A stretch of 64,000 bases of DNA from Salinisphaera sp002433465. Lineage in GTDB: Bacteria > Pseudomonadota > Gammaproteobacteria > Nevskiales > Salinisphaeraceae. Positions 1 through 8,800 of the stretch are shown piece after piece. The translations under genes were made by a program, and so were the position numbers. Within the stretch, counting starts at the first letter, position 1. Each line of letters starts with the position of its first letter. A model generated the notes under the pieces. It did not search any database, was not told where the DNA came from, and saw nothing but the letters and a program-made list of their open reading frames with translations. Location: assembly GCF_040361435.1 (NCBI RefSeq), contig NZ_APNL01000006.1:124001-188000 (forward strand), given 5' to 3'.

Positions 1-162
1 GTTGGCGATCGCGCCCGCGGTCCAGTCGTAGGTTTCGAGGATGAAATCGTCACCCGGATTCACCCAGCAGGCCATGGGGATATCCGGATGCCAGCGGTTG
101 TGCACCTTCTCGTTCTGGGTGGCCGGGGTGTCGAGATCGACCTTGATGAGCGTATCGGTCAT
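1..162 (-). CDS. fmdA: Formamidase/acetamidase family, N-terminal fragment (cut by window edge)
   Basis: Only the first 54 residues are in the window; the gene continues beyond base 1. The minus-strand frame begins with ATG at 162, preceded by AGGAGA nine bases upstream. The peptide begins MTDTLIKVDLDTPATQ and contains HNRWHPDIP and the segment WVNPGDDF, which matches the conserved start of FmdA formamidases from memory of that family. FmdA hydrolyses formamide (and poorly other short amides) to ammonia and the acid in the cytoplasm. It lies downstream of urtABCDE in the same orientation, the usual neighbourhood of an amide/urea transporter, but a 591-base gap holding a repeat separates it from urtE. 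The gap contains a palindrome also found upstream of urtA, so it probably has its own promoter. Confidence 0.85.
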   Translation of the reverse strand, partial: MTDTLIKVDLDTPATQNEKVHNRWHPDIPMACWVNPGDDFILETYDWTAGAIAN

Positions 163-253
163 GGCGTTGTTCTCCTGCGAACGGTTTTCTGCGGGGCGAG
201 CACGGCTCGCGCGGGTCGGGAATCAGTCTTGAATGTGGCAGGGTTCGCAGCAA

Positions 254-269
254 TACGTCGGATGACGTA
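254..269. promoter_or_regulatory. 16-bp palindrome, candidate operator upstream of fmdA
   Basis: The plus strand reads TACGTCGGATGACGTA, two perfect 6-base arms around GGAT. Read on the minus strand it is TACGTCATCCGACGTA, which differs by one base from the palindrome at 5748-5763 between urtA and the sensor kinase. It lies 92-107 bases before the fmdA start. The recurrence at two functionally linked promoters suggests a shared regulator site; the LuxR-type regulator at 9255-10199 is the obvious candidate, by inference. Confidence 0.55.
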
Positions 270-347
270 ACGCCTTAGCGGGCTTTGCGGGTGTAAACCC
301 AGGCGCGAAGCCCGCGGGGGCATGCCGACCAGCCCGCGCACGGCCAC

Positions 348-629
348 CGTTTTTGTAGATCGGATGCGTCGAAGGCGGACTCCGACAAGAACGTAGCCAC
401 GTCGTCCGGATTCGAATGTCTAGTCGTAGCGACTCCTTGCTACGGGTTACGGCGTGTATCGCGACCCGCATGAAGCCGACGAGAGAAGCACGGGGCTTAA
501 GTGTGTGCGGCGCATAGCGCCGACGTGCAAAGCAGACGTCTTTCCTCTTGCAACTTTGCGTTGGACGAGCAACGAACGTGCCTCGCGCTACAGCGCGAAA
601 CCGCGGGTTCGACTAACTCGTGAGTACCG
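348..629 (-). repeat. Dispersed structured repeat, copy C
   Basis: This stretch aligns along its whole length with 62671-62950 in the same orientation, and its right half aligns with the reverse complement of 62411-62525. Shared landmarks include TTTTTGTAG at the left end, CGACAAGAACG, GTCTTTCC and ACTCGTGAGT at the right end. Hairpins seen here are CGGCGC-ATA-GCGCCG (508-522), CGTTG-GACGAG-CAACG in the 557-575 area, and TCGCGC-TACA-GCGCGA (583-598). No credible protein is encoded. The flanks 163-347 and 630-753 hold no gene that I can see apart from the fmdA leader and the palindrome at 254-269. Confidence 0.7.
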
Positions 630-753
630 AGGGGAACGTGGTTCGAACCGCGCCTGCGCCGAGTCGACTGCTCGGCGAAGTGCGGTTTGTCGGTCTGCGA
701 ACCAGGGTGAAACCCCGCGAGCCACGCGCCGCAGCCAACCGCTGCGGCCCCGA

Positions 754-1440
754 TCAAACCGTCAGATAGCGGCTGATCTGCTTGGCGTCAATCTCATCAC
801 CGGCGGCCTCGTGGGCAATCTTGCCCTTGTCGAGCACGAGCATCCGGTCGGCGATCGCGGTGGCAAAGCTCAGCACCTGTTCGGACACCACGATGCTGAT
901 CTGGCGGGTGCGCTTGATCTCATTGAGCGTCTTGGCCAGATCCTTGATGATCGACGGCTGGATGCCTTCGGTCGGTTCGTCGAGCAGCAGCACCTTGGGG
1001 TCGGCGGCCAGCGCCCGGGCGATGGCCAGCTGCTGTTGCTGACCGCCGGACAGGTTGCCGGCCTTGCGTCGACGCATATCGCGCAGGACCGGGAACAGGT
1101 CGTAGATATCGCCGGGGATCTTGCGTCGGCCGGTGGCTTCCAGGCCGGCAGTGATGTTCTCTTCGACGGTGAGCGTGCCGAATACGAGCCGGCCCTGGGG
1201 CACATAGGCCAGCCCGCGTTTCACGCGTTCGTAGGCCTGACGCTTGCCCACATCTTCCTCGCCGATACGAATGCTGCCCTCGGCCGGCATGATGCCGATG
1301 AGTGACTTGAACAGCGTGGTCTTGCCCATGCCGTTGCGGCCCATGATGGCAACGGTTTCGGTTTCGCCGACGCTGAAGGAAATACCGTGGATGACCTCGC
1401 TCATGCCGTAGCTTACGCGCAGATCCTGAGTGCTGAGCAT
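754..1440 (-). CDS. urtE: Urea/short-chain amide ABC transporter ATP-binding protein UrtE
   Basis: This 228-residue protein is one of two branched-chain-amino-acid-type ATPases (LivF class) of a urea/amide importer. Walker A GRNGMGKT is near residues 34-41, the signature LSGGQQQQ is near 131, and Walker B is VLLLDEPTEG. The LivF-type length and absence of the extra C-terminal insert separate it from UrtD. The start ATG at 1440 is preceded by AGGAAA. It follows urtD by ten bases and is the last gene of the urtABCDE run. It hydrolyses ATP at the cytoplasmic face of UrtBC. The substrate may be urea or formamide/acetamide, because a formamidase gene lies downstream. Confidence 0.93.
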   Translation of the reverse strand: MLSTQDLRVSYGMSEVIHGISFSVGETETVAIMGRNGMGKTTLFKSLIGIMPAEGSIRIGEEDVGKRQAYERVKRGLAYVPQGRLVFGTLTVEENITAGLEATGRRKIPGDIYDLFPVLRDMRRRKAGNLSGGQQQQLAIARALAADPKVLLLDEPTEGIQPSIIKDLAKTLNEIKRTRQISIVVSEQVLSFATAIADRMLVLDKGKIAHEAAGDEIDAKQISRYLTV

Positions 1441-1450
1441 GATGGTTTCC

Positions 1451-2191
1451 TCAGTGGCCGAGATAGACTTCGATGACGCGCTCGTCGGCCTGCACCTTCT
1501 CCATCGGGCCCTCGGCGAGGATCTTGCCCTGATGCAGCACGGTGACCTTGCGGCCGATGTCCTTGACGAAATCCATGTCGTGTTCGATCACGATCACGGC
1601 ACGGTTTTCCTTGATGCGGTTGAGCAGGGCGGCGGTCGCCTCACGCTCGGGCACGCTCATGCCGGCCACGGGTTCGTCGAGCATCAGCAGCTCCGGGTCC
1701 TGGATGAGCAACATGCCGATTTCCAGCCACTGCTTCTGGCCGTGGCTGAGCAGGCCGGCACTCATGTCCAGTTCGTCGACCAGATAGATGGTTTCGGCGA
1801 TCTCGTTGATGCGGGCGACGAGCTTGGGCGTGCGCCGGAAGAACAGGCTGGATAGCACCGTGCGCCCGCCGGGCGACGACAGTTCCAGGTTCTGGCGCAC
1901 CGTCAGGTTTTCGTAGATGGACGGCGTCTGGAACTTGCGACCGACCCCGGCATGCACGATCTGGTGCTCCGAGAGCTTGGTCAGGTCCTTGTTCTTGAAC
2001 TTGATCTTGCCGCTGGTCGCACGGGTCTTGCCGCAGATCAGATCCAGCAGGGTGGTCTTGCCGGCCCCGTTCGGGCCGATGACCACCCGCAGCTCGTTGC
2101 GTTCGACATAGAAATTCAGTGCATCGATGGCCTTGAAGCCGTCGAAGGACACGCCGAGGTCCTCGACCTCGAGAATCATGGCGTTGCTCAT
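1451..2191 (-). CDS. urtD: Urea/short-chain amide ABC transporter ATP-binding protein UrtD
   Basis: This 246-residue LivG-class ATPase has Walker A GPNGAGKTT near residues 38-46, the degenerate signature LSHGQKQWLEIG typical of this subfamily, and Walker B LLMLDEPVAGM. The end VIEVYLGH is the usual UrtD terminus. Its ATG at 2191 overlaps the urtC stop codon by one base (TGATG), so translation is probably coupled. It pairs with UrtE to power the UrtB/UrtC permease. Nothing unusual is seen in the motifs. Confidence 0.93.
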   Translation of the reverse strand: MSNAMILEVEDLGVSFDGFKAIDALNFYVERNELRVVIGPNGAGKTTLLDLICGKTRATSGKIKFKNKDLTKLSEHQIVHAGVGRKFQTPSIYENLTVRQNLELSSPGGRTVLSSLFFRRTPKLVARINEIAETIYLVDELDMSAGLLSHGQKQWLEIGMLLIQDPELLMLDEPVAGMSVPEREATAALLNRIKENRAVIVIEHDMDFVKDIGRKVTVLHQGKILAEGPMEKVQADERVIEVYLGH

Positions 2192-3351
2192 CAGGCTTGC
2201 TCCTGCGGGGTGGCACCGGCAGACGACCGGCTGGCCGTGTCCGGCTTGTCGGTCGACGGCTTGGATTGGGATTTACGCCCGGGCATGAGCTTCGAGCCGT
2301 AGTCCGATACGAGACCGGCCAGACCGCGGGGGAAGAACATCACCACACCGATGAACAACGCGCCCATGACCACCGGCCAGATCTGCGGAAAGCTGTCGGA
2401 CAACGAGGTCTTGGCCCAGCTGACGATGAACGCGCCACAGGCCGCACCGACGATCGACAGGCGCCCGCCCACCGCGCAGAACACCACCATCTCGATGGAG
2501 GCCACCGCGCCGATGAAGGTCGGCGACATGAAACCCACCTGCAGGGTGAAGAAGGCGCCGCCAATCGCTGCGAATACCGAGGCCATGACGAACACGAACA
2601 CCTTCATGTTGGCTACGTCGTAGCCGGAAAAGCGTACCCGGTCTTCCTGGTCACGCATGGCGATGAGCAGGCGCCCGAAGCGGCTGTTGATGATGAAGTT
2701 GCCCACCAGCAGGCACAGCAGCAGGGCAACACAGCAGGCGTAGTAGAGGAGGTATTTGGCGCCGTCGGTCCGGATGTCCCAGCCGAGCAGCGTGCGCAAG
2801 TCGGTGATGCCGTTGATGCCGCCGGTATAACCCTGTTGGCCGACGATGAGAATGGTCAGGATCACCGCGATCGCCTGGGTGATGATGGCAAAGTACACGC
2901 CGCCCACGCGGCGCTTGAACATGGCATAGCCGATCAGCCAGGCAAAGAAGGCCGGCACCGCGATCACCGCGAAAACGGTAAACGCGAAGCTGTGGAAGGG
3001 CTCCCAGAACCAGGGCAGCTCGGTGAGCTGGTTCCAGTCCATGAAGTCGGGAATGCCCGGCGTGGTCTGGATCTTTGTGGCCTCCGGCGTGGAGGCTTCC
3101 AGCTTGAGGAACATGGCCATGCAATAGCCGCCCAGGCCGAAGAACACCCCCTGGCCCAGACTCAGGATGCCGCCATAGCCCCAGCACAGCACCAGCCCGA
3201 CAGCCACGAAGGCATAGGTGAGGTACTTGCCGAACAGATTCAGACGAAAGATTTCGGTGGTGGCGGGCAGCAGCACCATCAGTATCGCGGCGACGACCGC
3301 GATCTGAATCAGCACTGTCGGGCCGCCGAATGCCTTGATGAAACGTTGCAC
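2191..3351 (-). CDS. urtC: Urea/short-chain amide ABC transporter permease UrtC
   Basis: I place the start at GTG 3351, giving 386 residues, because GGGAGAG lies five bases upstream. An in-frame TTG further up at 3393 would run back into urtB and lacks a ribosome site. The protein is a LivM-type permease with about ten hydrophobic segments. The loops WGYGGILSLGQGVFFGLGGY and FSGYDVANMKVF are typical of UrtC. The C-terminus is hydrophilic, about 30 residues rich in Ser, Thr, Lys and Pro after the last membrane helix. It forms the inner-membrane channel with UrtB, encoded 20 bases upstream. Confidence 0.92.
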   Translation of the reverse strand: MQRFIKAFGGPTVLIQIAVVAAILMVLLPATTEIFRLNLFGKYLTYAFVAVGLVLCWGYGGILSLGQGVFFGLGGYCMAMFLKLEASTPEATKIQTTPGIPDFMDWNQLTELPWFWEPFHSFAFTVFAVIAVPAFFAWLIGYAMFKRRVGGVYFAIITQAIAVILTILIVGQQGYTGGINGITDLRTLLGWDIRTDGAKYLLYYACCVALLLCLLVGNFIINSRFGRLLIAMRDQEDRVRFSGYDVANMKVFVFVMASVFAAIGGAFFTLQVGFMSPTFIGAVASIEMVVFCAVGGRLSIVGAACGAFIVSWAKTSLSDSFPQIWPVVMGALFIGVVMFFPRGLAGLVSDYGSKLMPGRKSQSKPSTDKPDTASRSSAGATPQEQA

Positions 3352-3370
3352 GATGACTCTCCCGGGCCGC

Positions 3371-4294
3371 CTAGCGGCGCACCTTGCTGGCAAACAGGCC
3401 CTGCGGACGCAGCATGAGGATCACGACCACGGTGAGCAGGGTGAAGACCTTGGCCATCGAACCCGACCAGAAGAACGACAGGATCGACTGCGACTGGGCG
3501 ATGCCGAACGCCGAAACCACGGTGCCCAGCAGACTGGCCGCGCCGCCGAACACGACCACCAGGAAGGTATCGACGATATACAGCGAGCCGGTGGTCGGCC
3601 CGGTGGAGGCGATGGTGGTGAAGGCGGCCCCGGCCACGCCGGCGATGCCGCAGCCCAGCGCAAAGGTCAGGCGATCGACGCGGTCGGTATTGATGCCGGC
3701 GGCGTTGGCCATGCTGCGGTTCTGGGTGGTGGCGCGTACCTTGATGCCCCAGCGCGAGCGATACAGCAGCGCGAACAGGGCGACGGTGAGTACGAGCGTG
3801 ATCACCAGGATGAACAGCCCGTTGAGCGGGATATCGATCATGTCGGTGGCGCGGTAGGAGCCCAGCAGCCAGTCCGGCATGGTGACGGTCTTCTCGCGCG
3901 GGCCGAAGACCGAGCGAAAGACCTGCTGAAGAATCAGGCCCAGACCCCAGGTCGCCAGCAGCGTATCCAGCGGTCGGTTGTAGAGATAGCGGATCATGAA
4001 CCGCTCGACCAGATAGCCGAGCGCGAACGTGCCGATGAATGCCGCAGCGATGGCGACGGGGAAGTACCAGGTGAGCGCGGTCGCGCCCCATTCGGCAGCC
4101 TGGTACGACACGAGATAGGTGATATAGGCGCCCAGCGTCAGGAATTCGCCGTGGGCCATGTTGATCACGCCCATCTGGCCGAAGATGATCGCCAGCCCCA
4201 GGGCCATGAGAAGAAAGACGCAGAACAGGCTCAGGCCTGAAAAACCCTGCATCACAAAGATTGCGGTCAATTCCTGTGCGGTGAAGTCGCCCAT
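3371..4294 (-). CDS. urtB: Urea/short-chain amide ABC transporter permease UrtB
   Basis: This 307-residue LivH-type permease has about eight hydrophobic segments. The stretch GQMGVINMAHGEFLTLGAY is diagnostic of the family. It is the short form and lacks the long periplasmic N-terminal extension that makes some gammaproteobacterial UrtB proteins about 520 residues. GGGAGCAACC precedes the ATG at 4294. It is separated from urtA by 75 bases holding a strong hairpin, which may set the ratio of binding protein to permease. Confidence 0.92.
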   Translation of the reverse strand: MGDFTAQELTAIFVMQGFSGLSLFCVFLLMALGLAIIFGQMGVINMAHGEFLTLGAYITYLVSYQAAEWGATALTWYFPVAIAAAFIGTFALGYLVERFMIRYLYNRPLDTLLATWGLGLILQQVFRSVFGPREKTVTMPDWLLGSYRATDMIDIPLNGLFILVITLVLTVALFALLYRSRWGIKVRATTQNRSMANAAGINTDRVDRLTFALGCGIAGVAGAAFTTIASTGPTTGSLYIVDTFLVVVFGGAASLLGTVVSAFGIAQSQSILSFFWSGSMAKVFTLLTVVVILMLRPQGLFASKVRR

Positions 4295-4310
4295 GGTTGC
4301 TCCCTTGACG

Positions 4311-4338
4311 ATTGCCGGGACCGCACGGCCCCGGCAAT
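4311..4338 (-). promoter_or_regulatory. Stem-loop between urtA and urtB
   Basis: A perfect 9-bp stem (ATTGCCGGG with CCCGGCAAT) encloses a ten-base loop in the urtA-urtB gap. No run of T follows on the minus strand, so it is unlikely to be a full terminator. In transporter operons such a hairpin after the binding-protein gene commonly protects or partly terminates the message so that more binding protein is made. That role is inferred. Confidence 0.5.
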
Positions 4339-4369
4339 CGGGTATTGCGCTTAGCGGTTAAGGGTTGGC

Positions 4370-5608
4370 TTAGTAGCCTTCCGGGAACGGGTTCGGCTCG
4401 ATCACGTCGGACTCCCAGACCACCTTGGCCTGGCCGTCGCTGCCCCACTGGCCGATACGGGTACGCATCCATAGGTGATGGTTCGGGTCGACCTTGGTGT
4501 AGCCGTGCGGCATGCCTTCTTTCCATTCCATGTTGTCGGAGGCGGCGACCACCTTGTCGACGTCGAAACTGCCGGCTTTTTCGACCGCGCGCTTCCACAG
4601 CCAGGGGCCGAGATAGGCGGATTCGGTCACGTCGCCGATGACCGCGTCCTGCCCGTACTCTTTCTTGAACGCCGCCACGAATTCCTTGTTGGAGGGGATA
4701 TCCAGGCTCTGGAAATACTTCATCGAGGAGTAGAAGCCTTCGACGTTCTGCTTGCCGATACCCAGCACCTCGTCTTCGGTGACCGAGATGGTGAGCATGG
4801 GCATACGATCAGCGGTCATGCCGGCGGCCTTGAGCTGCTTGAACCAGGCCACGTTCGAACCACCCACCACGGCGGCGAAGACCAGGTCCGGACGCTTGAG
4901 CTTGATCTTGTTGATCAGCGAGCCGAACTGGGTGTTGCCCAGCGGGTAGTAGTCCTCGCCAACCACGCGCCCGCCGAGATGCTTCTCGATATGGGTACGC
5001 GCGATCTTCATCGAGGTGCGCGGCCAGATATAGTCGGAGCCGACCAGATAGAAGCTCTTGGCGCCGAGTTCTTCGTTCGCCCAGTTGAGCGCGGCCAGAA
5101 TCTGCTGGGTGGCTTCCTGGCCGGTATAGAACACGTTCTTCGACTGTTCCAGGCCTTCATAGAAGGTCGGGTAATAGAGCAGGCCGTTATTCTGTTCGAA
5201 TACCGGCAGTACCGCCTTGCGCGAGGCCGAGGTCCAGCAGCCGAACACGGTGGCGACCTTGTCGCCCTGTAGCAGCTTGCGGGCTTTTTCGGCGAAGGTG
5301 GGCCAGTCGCTGGCGCCGTCTTCAACGGTGTATTCGATCTGACGGCCGAGGATGCCGCCCTGTTCGTTGATCTGCTTGATGGCGAGCTTTTCGGCCTGAA
5401 TCGAGCCGGTTTCGCTGATCGCCATGGTGCCGGTCAGCGAATGCAGGATGCCGACCTTGACGGTGTCGTCGGTGACGGCCAGGCCGGTGGTCATGACCTC
5501 GTCGGTGGGCGGGGTTGCCGCATGGGCGGTGCCGAACAGCGCGGACGCGCCCAGCGTCACCGCGGTCAGGCCGGCGAGCCACGATCGGCTCAGGGTATGC
5601 AGGTTCAT
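4370..5608 (-). CDS. urtA: Urea/short-chain amide ABC transporter substrate-binding protein UrtA
   Basis: I choose ATG 5608 (412 residues), because GGGAGATTC lies just upstream and the protein then begins with a signal peptide: MNLHTLSRSW, a hydrophobic core, and a probable cut after TAHA. Upstream in-frame codons would bury the signal. The mature part carries VKVGILHSLTGTMAISE, IEYTVEDGASDWPTFAEKA and the FGCWTSASRKAVLP segment, all typical of UrtA/FmdD periplasmic proteins. It delivers urea or short amides to UrtBC. It is the first gene of the operon, and its promoter lies in the 233-base gap shared with the divergent sensor kinase. Confidence 0.93.
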   Translation of the reverse strand: MNLHTLSRSWLAGLTAVTLGASALFGTAHAATPPTDEVMTTGLAVTDDTVKVGILHSLTGTMAISETGSIQAEKLAIKQINEQGGILGRQIEYTVEDGASDWPTFAEKARKLLQGDKVATVFGCWTSASRKAVLPVFEQNNGLLYYPTFYEGLEQSKNVFYTGQEATQQILAALNWANEELGAKSFYLVGSDYIWPRTSMKIARTHIEKHLGGRVVGEDYYPLGNTQFGSLINKIKLKRPDLVFAAVVGGSNVAWFKQLKAAGMTADRMPMLTISVTEDEVLGIGKQNVEGFYSSMKYFQSLDIPSNKEFVAAFKKEYGQDAVIGDVTESAYLGPWLWKRAVEKAGSFDVDKVVAASDNMEWKEGMPHGYTKVDPNHHLWMRTRIGQWGSDGQAKVVWESDVIEPNPFPEGY

Positions 5609-5747
5609 CGAGAATCTCCCTTTGGATAACGAAACGGGTGCGATAGCTGCGGCTTTGCAAAGTCCGGGCCAATGCCGGCGGCCTCGCTCGTTATCCAGAC
5701 TGGCGTGTCCGGTCGAAGCCGCCCATACGCCGATCAACGCACCGACC

Positions 5748-5763
5748 TACGTCATTCGACGTA
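5748..5763. promoter_or_regulatory. 16-bp palindrome, candidate operator between urtA and the sensor kinase
   Basis: The plus strand reads TACGTCATTCGACGTA; with flanking C and G the arms are 7 bases each. It matches the fmdA-upstream palindrome in 15 of 16 positions. It lies 140 bases before urtA and 79 bases before the kinase start, a suitable place for control of both divergent promoters. The rest of the 5609-5841 gap shows no other repeated structure and no convincing sigma-70 boxes that I can defend. Confidence 0.6.
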
Positions 5764-5841
5764 GACGCTGGCCCGTTTCCTGCAGGGGCGAGTGATTACC
5801 ATCGGGCCCAATCGCCCGTTCGCTTTCCAACCGACAGCTTC

Positions 5842-8800
5842 ATGGACAACGGCCCCCAACGCATCGTCAAGATCCGTCGTGCCTACAACCGCTGGGTGGG
5901 CGACGAAACGCTTGAGGACTACGCGCTGCGCTTCACCGCCCGCAGCTTTCGCAAATGGTCGGAACTGCGTATCGCCAGCACCGCGCTGGGTGGCATTTCT
6001 TTTCTCGCGCTGGAGGCCATCGGCGCGGTGCTGATGATGGGCTATGGCTTCACCAACGCCGCCTGGGCCATCGTCGCGGTTTGCACCGCCATATTTCTGG
6101 TCGGCCTGCCGATCAGCTATTACGCCGCCCGCTACGGCGTCGATATCGACCTGCTCACCCGCGGCGCAGGCTTCGGCTATCTGGGTTCGACGTTCACGTC
6201 GCTGATCTATGCCAGCTTCACGTTTTTATTCTTCGCCCTCGAAGCGGCCATCATGGGCCAGGCGATCTCGATGTATTTCGGGGTGTCGCTGCCAGTGGCC
6301 TATCTGATCAGCGCGCTGGCCGTGATTCCGCTGGTGACCTTCGGTATCACCGCGATCAACCGCTTGCAGTGGTTCACCCAGCCGGTCTGGCTGATCCTGC
6401 TCGTATTGCCTTACCTCGCGATCGCTCTCGAGCGGCCCGAAACCTTCACCGACTTCGCCGGCTTCACGGGCCGTCAGCACGACGGCAGCTTCAGCTGGAG
6501 TGCATTCGGGGCCGCCTGCAGCGTGGCACTCGCGCTGATCGGCCAGATCGGCGAACAGGTGGATTACCTGCGTTTTCTGCCGGAGAAAAAGCCTGCCAAT
6601 CGAACGCGTTGGTGGCTTGCGGTGGTGGCTGCCGGGCCGGGTTGGGTGGTCATCGGGGGGCTGAAGATGTTCGGTGGGGCGCTGCTGGCGTTTCTGGCCC
6701 TTCAACACCAGCTGCCGTTCGATCAGGCGACCGAGCCGACCCATATGTATCAGGTGGCCTTCGGCTATGTGTTCGACTCGCCCGGCGTGGTGCTGGCTGC
6801 CACCGTGGCGTTCGTGATCGTGTCGCAGATCAAGATCAACGTCACCAATGCCTATGCCGGGTCGCTGGCCTGGTCGAACTTCTTTGCCCGGGTCACGCGC
6901 AGTCATCCGGGGCGAGTCGTGTGGCTGGTGTTCAACGTGCTCATCGCACTGATTCTGCTCGAGGTCGGCGTGTTTTCGGCGATCGAAGGCGTGCTCGGGC
7001 TCTACGCGAACGTCGCCGCCGCCTGGATCGGTGCGTTGGCAGCTGATCTGGTCATCAACAAACCGCTGGGGCTGTCGCCGAAGGGTATCGAGTTCAAGCG
7101 CGCGCATCTTTACGACATCAACCCGGTCGGCATTGGCGCGCTCACCCTCGCAAGCGGGTTGTCGCTGGCCGCCTACACCGGCCTGTTTGGCCATGCGGCA
7201 CGCGCGGCCGCGCCGCTGCTGGCCCTGGGCGGCGCATTTGTTACCGCGCCCCTGATCGCCTGGCTCACGCGCGGGCGCTTCTACCTCGCCCGCACCCCGG
7301 CGCGGCCGGTACAGCTGGCGCCGGACGGCAGCGCCCAGGCGCGCTGCGTGTTGTGCGGCAACCATTTCGAAACGGATGACATGGCGCTGTGCCCGGCCTA
7401 TCGCGGCAGTATCTGTTCGTTGTGCTGCAGTCTCGACATGCGCTGTGGTGATCTTTGCCGGCCGCAGGCCACCGCCTCGGCACAGGCCGCGGCCGTGGTT
7501 CGCCGCGCGCTGCCGAAATCCCTGCTGCCGCATCTGTATACGCGGCTGATGCGCTACGGCGCGGTGCTGTGCCTGCTCAGCGTGGTCGTGTTCGGCGCGC
7601 TGGTCGCGGTCTATGCCCAGGTCGCACCGCTGGTATCGGCGGCCGATACGGCACGCTTGTTCGATATCTTTCTGCGCACCTTTTTGTTGATGACCGCGCT
7701 GACCGGCGTGCTCGCCTGGTGGCTGGTGCTCACCCGCGAAGCGCGCACCGTGGCCCAACAGGAAACCACGCGCCAGACCCAGCTGCTCATGCGCGAGATT
7801 CGGGCTCATAAGGAAACCGATGCCAAGCTGCAGAAGGCGACCACCGAGGCCGAAGCCGCCAACCGGGCCAAAAGCCGCTATGTTTCGGGTCTGAGTCACG
7901 AGCTGCGTACGCCGCTCAACAACGTGCTTGGCTATACCCAGCTATTGCAGCGGGATACGCGCCTGGATGCAGCCCAGTCCGCGAAGCTGGCCACGATTCA
8001 GCGCAGCGGCGAGCACCTGCTAGCGCTCGTCGACGGGCTGCTCGATATCGCGCGTATCGAGGCCGGACGCATCAATCTCAATATCGGCGAGATTCATACC
8101 GCAGCGCTGCTGGAGCAGATCGATGCCATGTTCGCGCCCCAGGCCCGCGCGAAGGGCCTCGAATTCCGGATCGAGCGGGTGGGGCGTATCCCGGAGATCG
8201 TGCGCGGCGACGAGCAGCGCCTGCGCCAGATCCTGATCAACCTGGTCGGCAACGCGATCCGCTTCACCCGCACCGGTTTGGTGCGGCTGCGTATCGGCTA
8301 TGCCTGGGAGGTGGCCACATTCGAGGTCATCGATACCGGTCCGGGTATTGCCGAGGACAAGCTCGAACAGATTTTCCTGCCCTTCGAGCGCCTCGACGCC
8401 GACCTGAGCGGCCTGACCAGCGGCACCGGACTGGGCTTGACCATCTGCCAGCTGCTGACCCAGTTCATGGGCGGTGAACTCGCCGTCAAGGCCGCAGACG
8501 GCGGCGGTACACACTTCACGCTGCGCGTGTTTCTGGCGCGGGGCAAAAAGGGCGACGCGGCCGCAGGTCGGAACGCCGGCCACACGGTCGCCGGCTACAG
8601 CGGGCCGCGACGCCATATATTGCTGGTTGACGACCTGGCCGACCAGCGCGCGATTCTGCGCGACTTTCTCGAGCCGCTGGGCTTTGCTATCGACGAGTGC
8701 GGTGACGGCCCCAGCGCGCTGCACTGGCTGGCGACCGAGCGCAGCGACGCGATCATCATGGATGTGGCCATGCCCGGCATGGACGGCTTCGAAATCGCAC

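Noticed and set aside
454..1305. An 850-base open plus-strand frame at the left end
   Set aside because: It runs through repeat copy C and antisense to urtE; such frames are common in GC-rich DNA and no ribosome site or family motif is seen.
2197..3417. Long plus-strand frame opposite urtC (406 residues)
   Set aside because: His/Gln/Gly/Arg-rich composition is typical of antisense of a membrane-protein gene; urtC motifs on the other strand are unambiguous.
3309..4598. 429-residue alternative frame spanning urtB
   Set aside because: Out-of-frame shadow of urtB and the urtA end.
6226..7899. Long minus-strand frame (557 residues) opposite the permease-kinase
   Set aside because: Composition is that of a mirror frame; the plus strand encodes an intact multi-domain protein.
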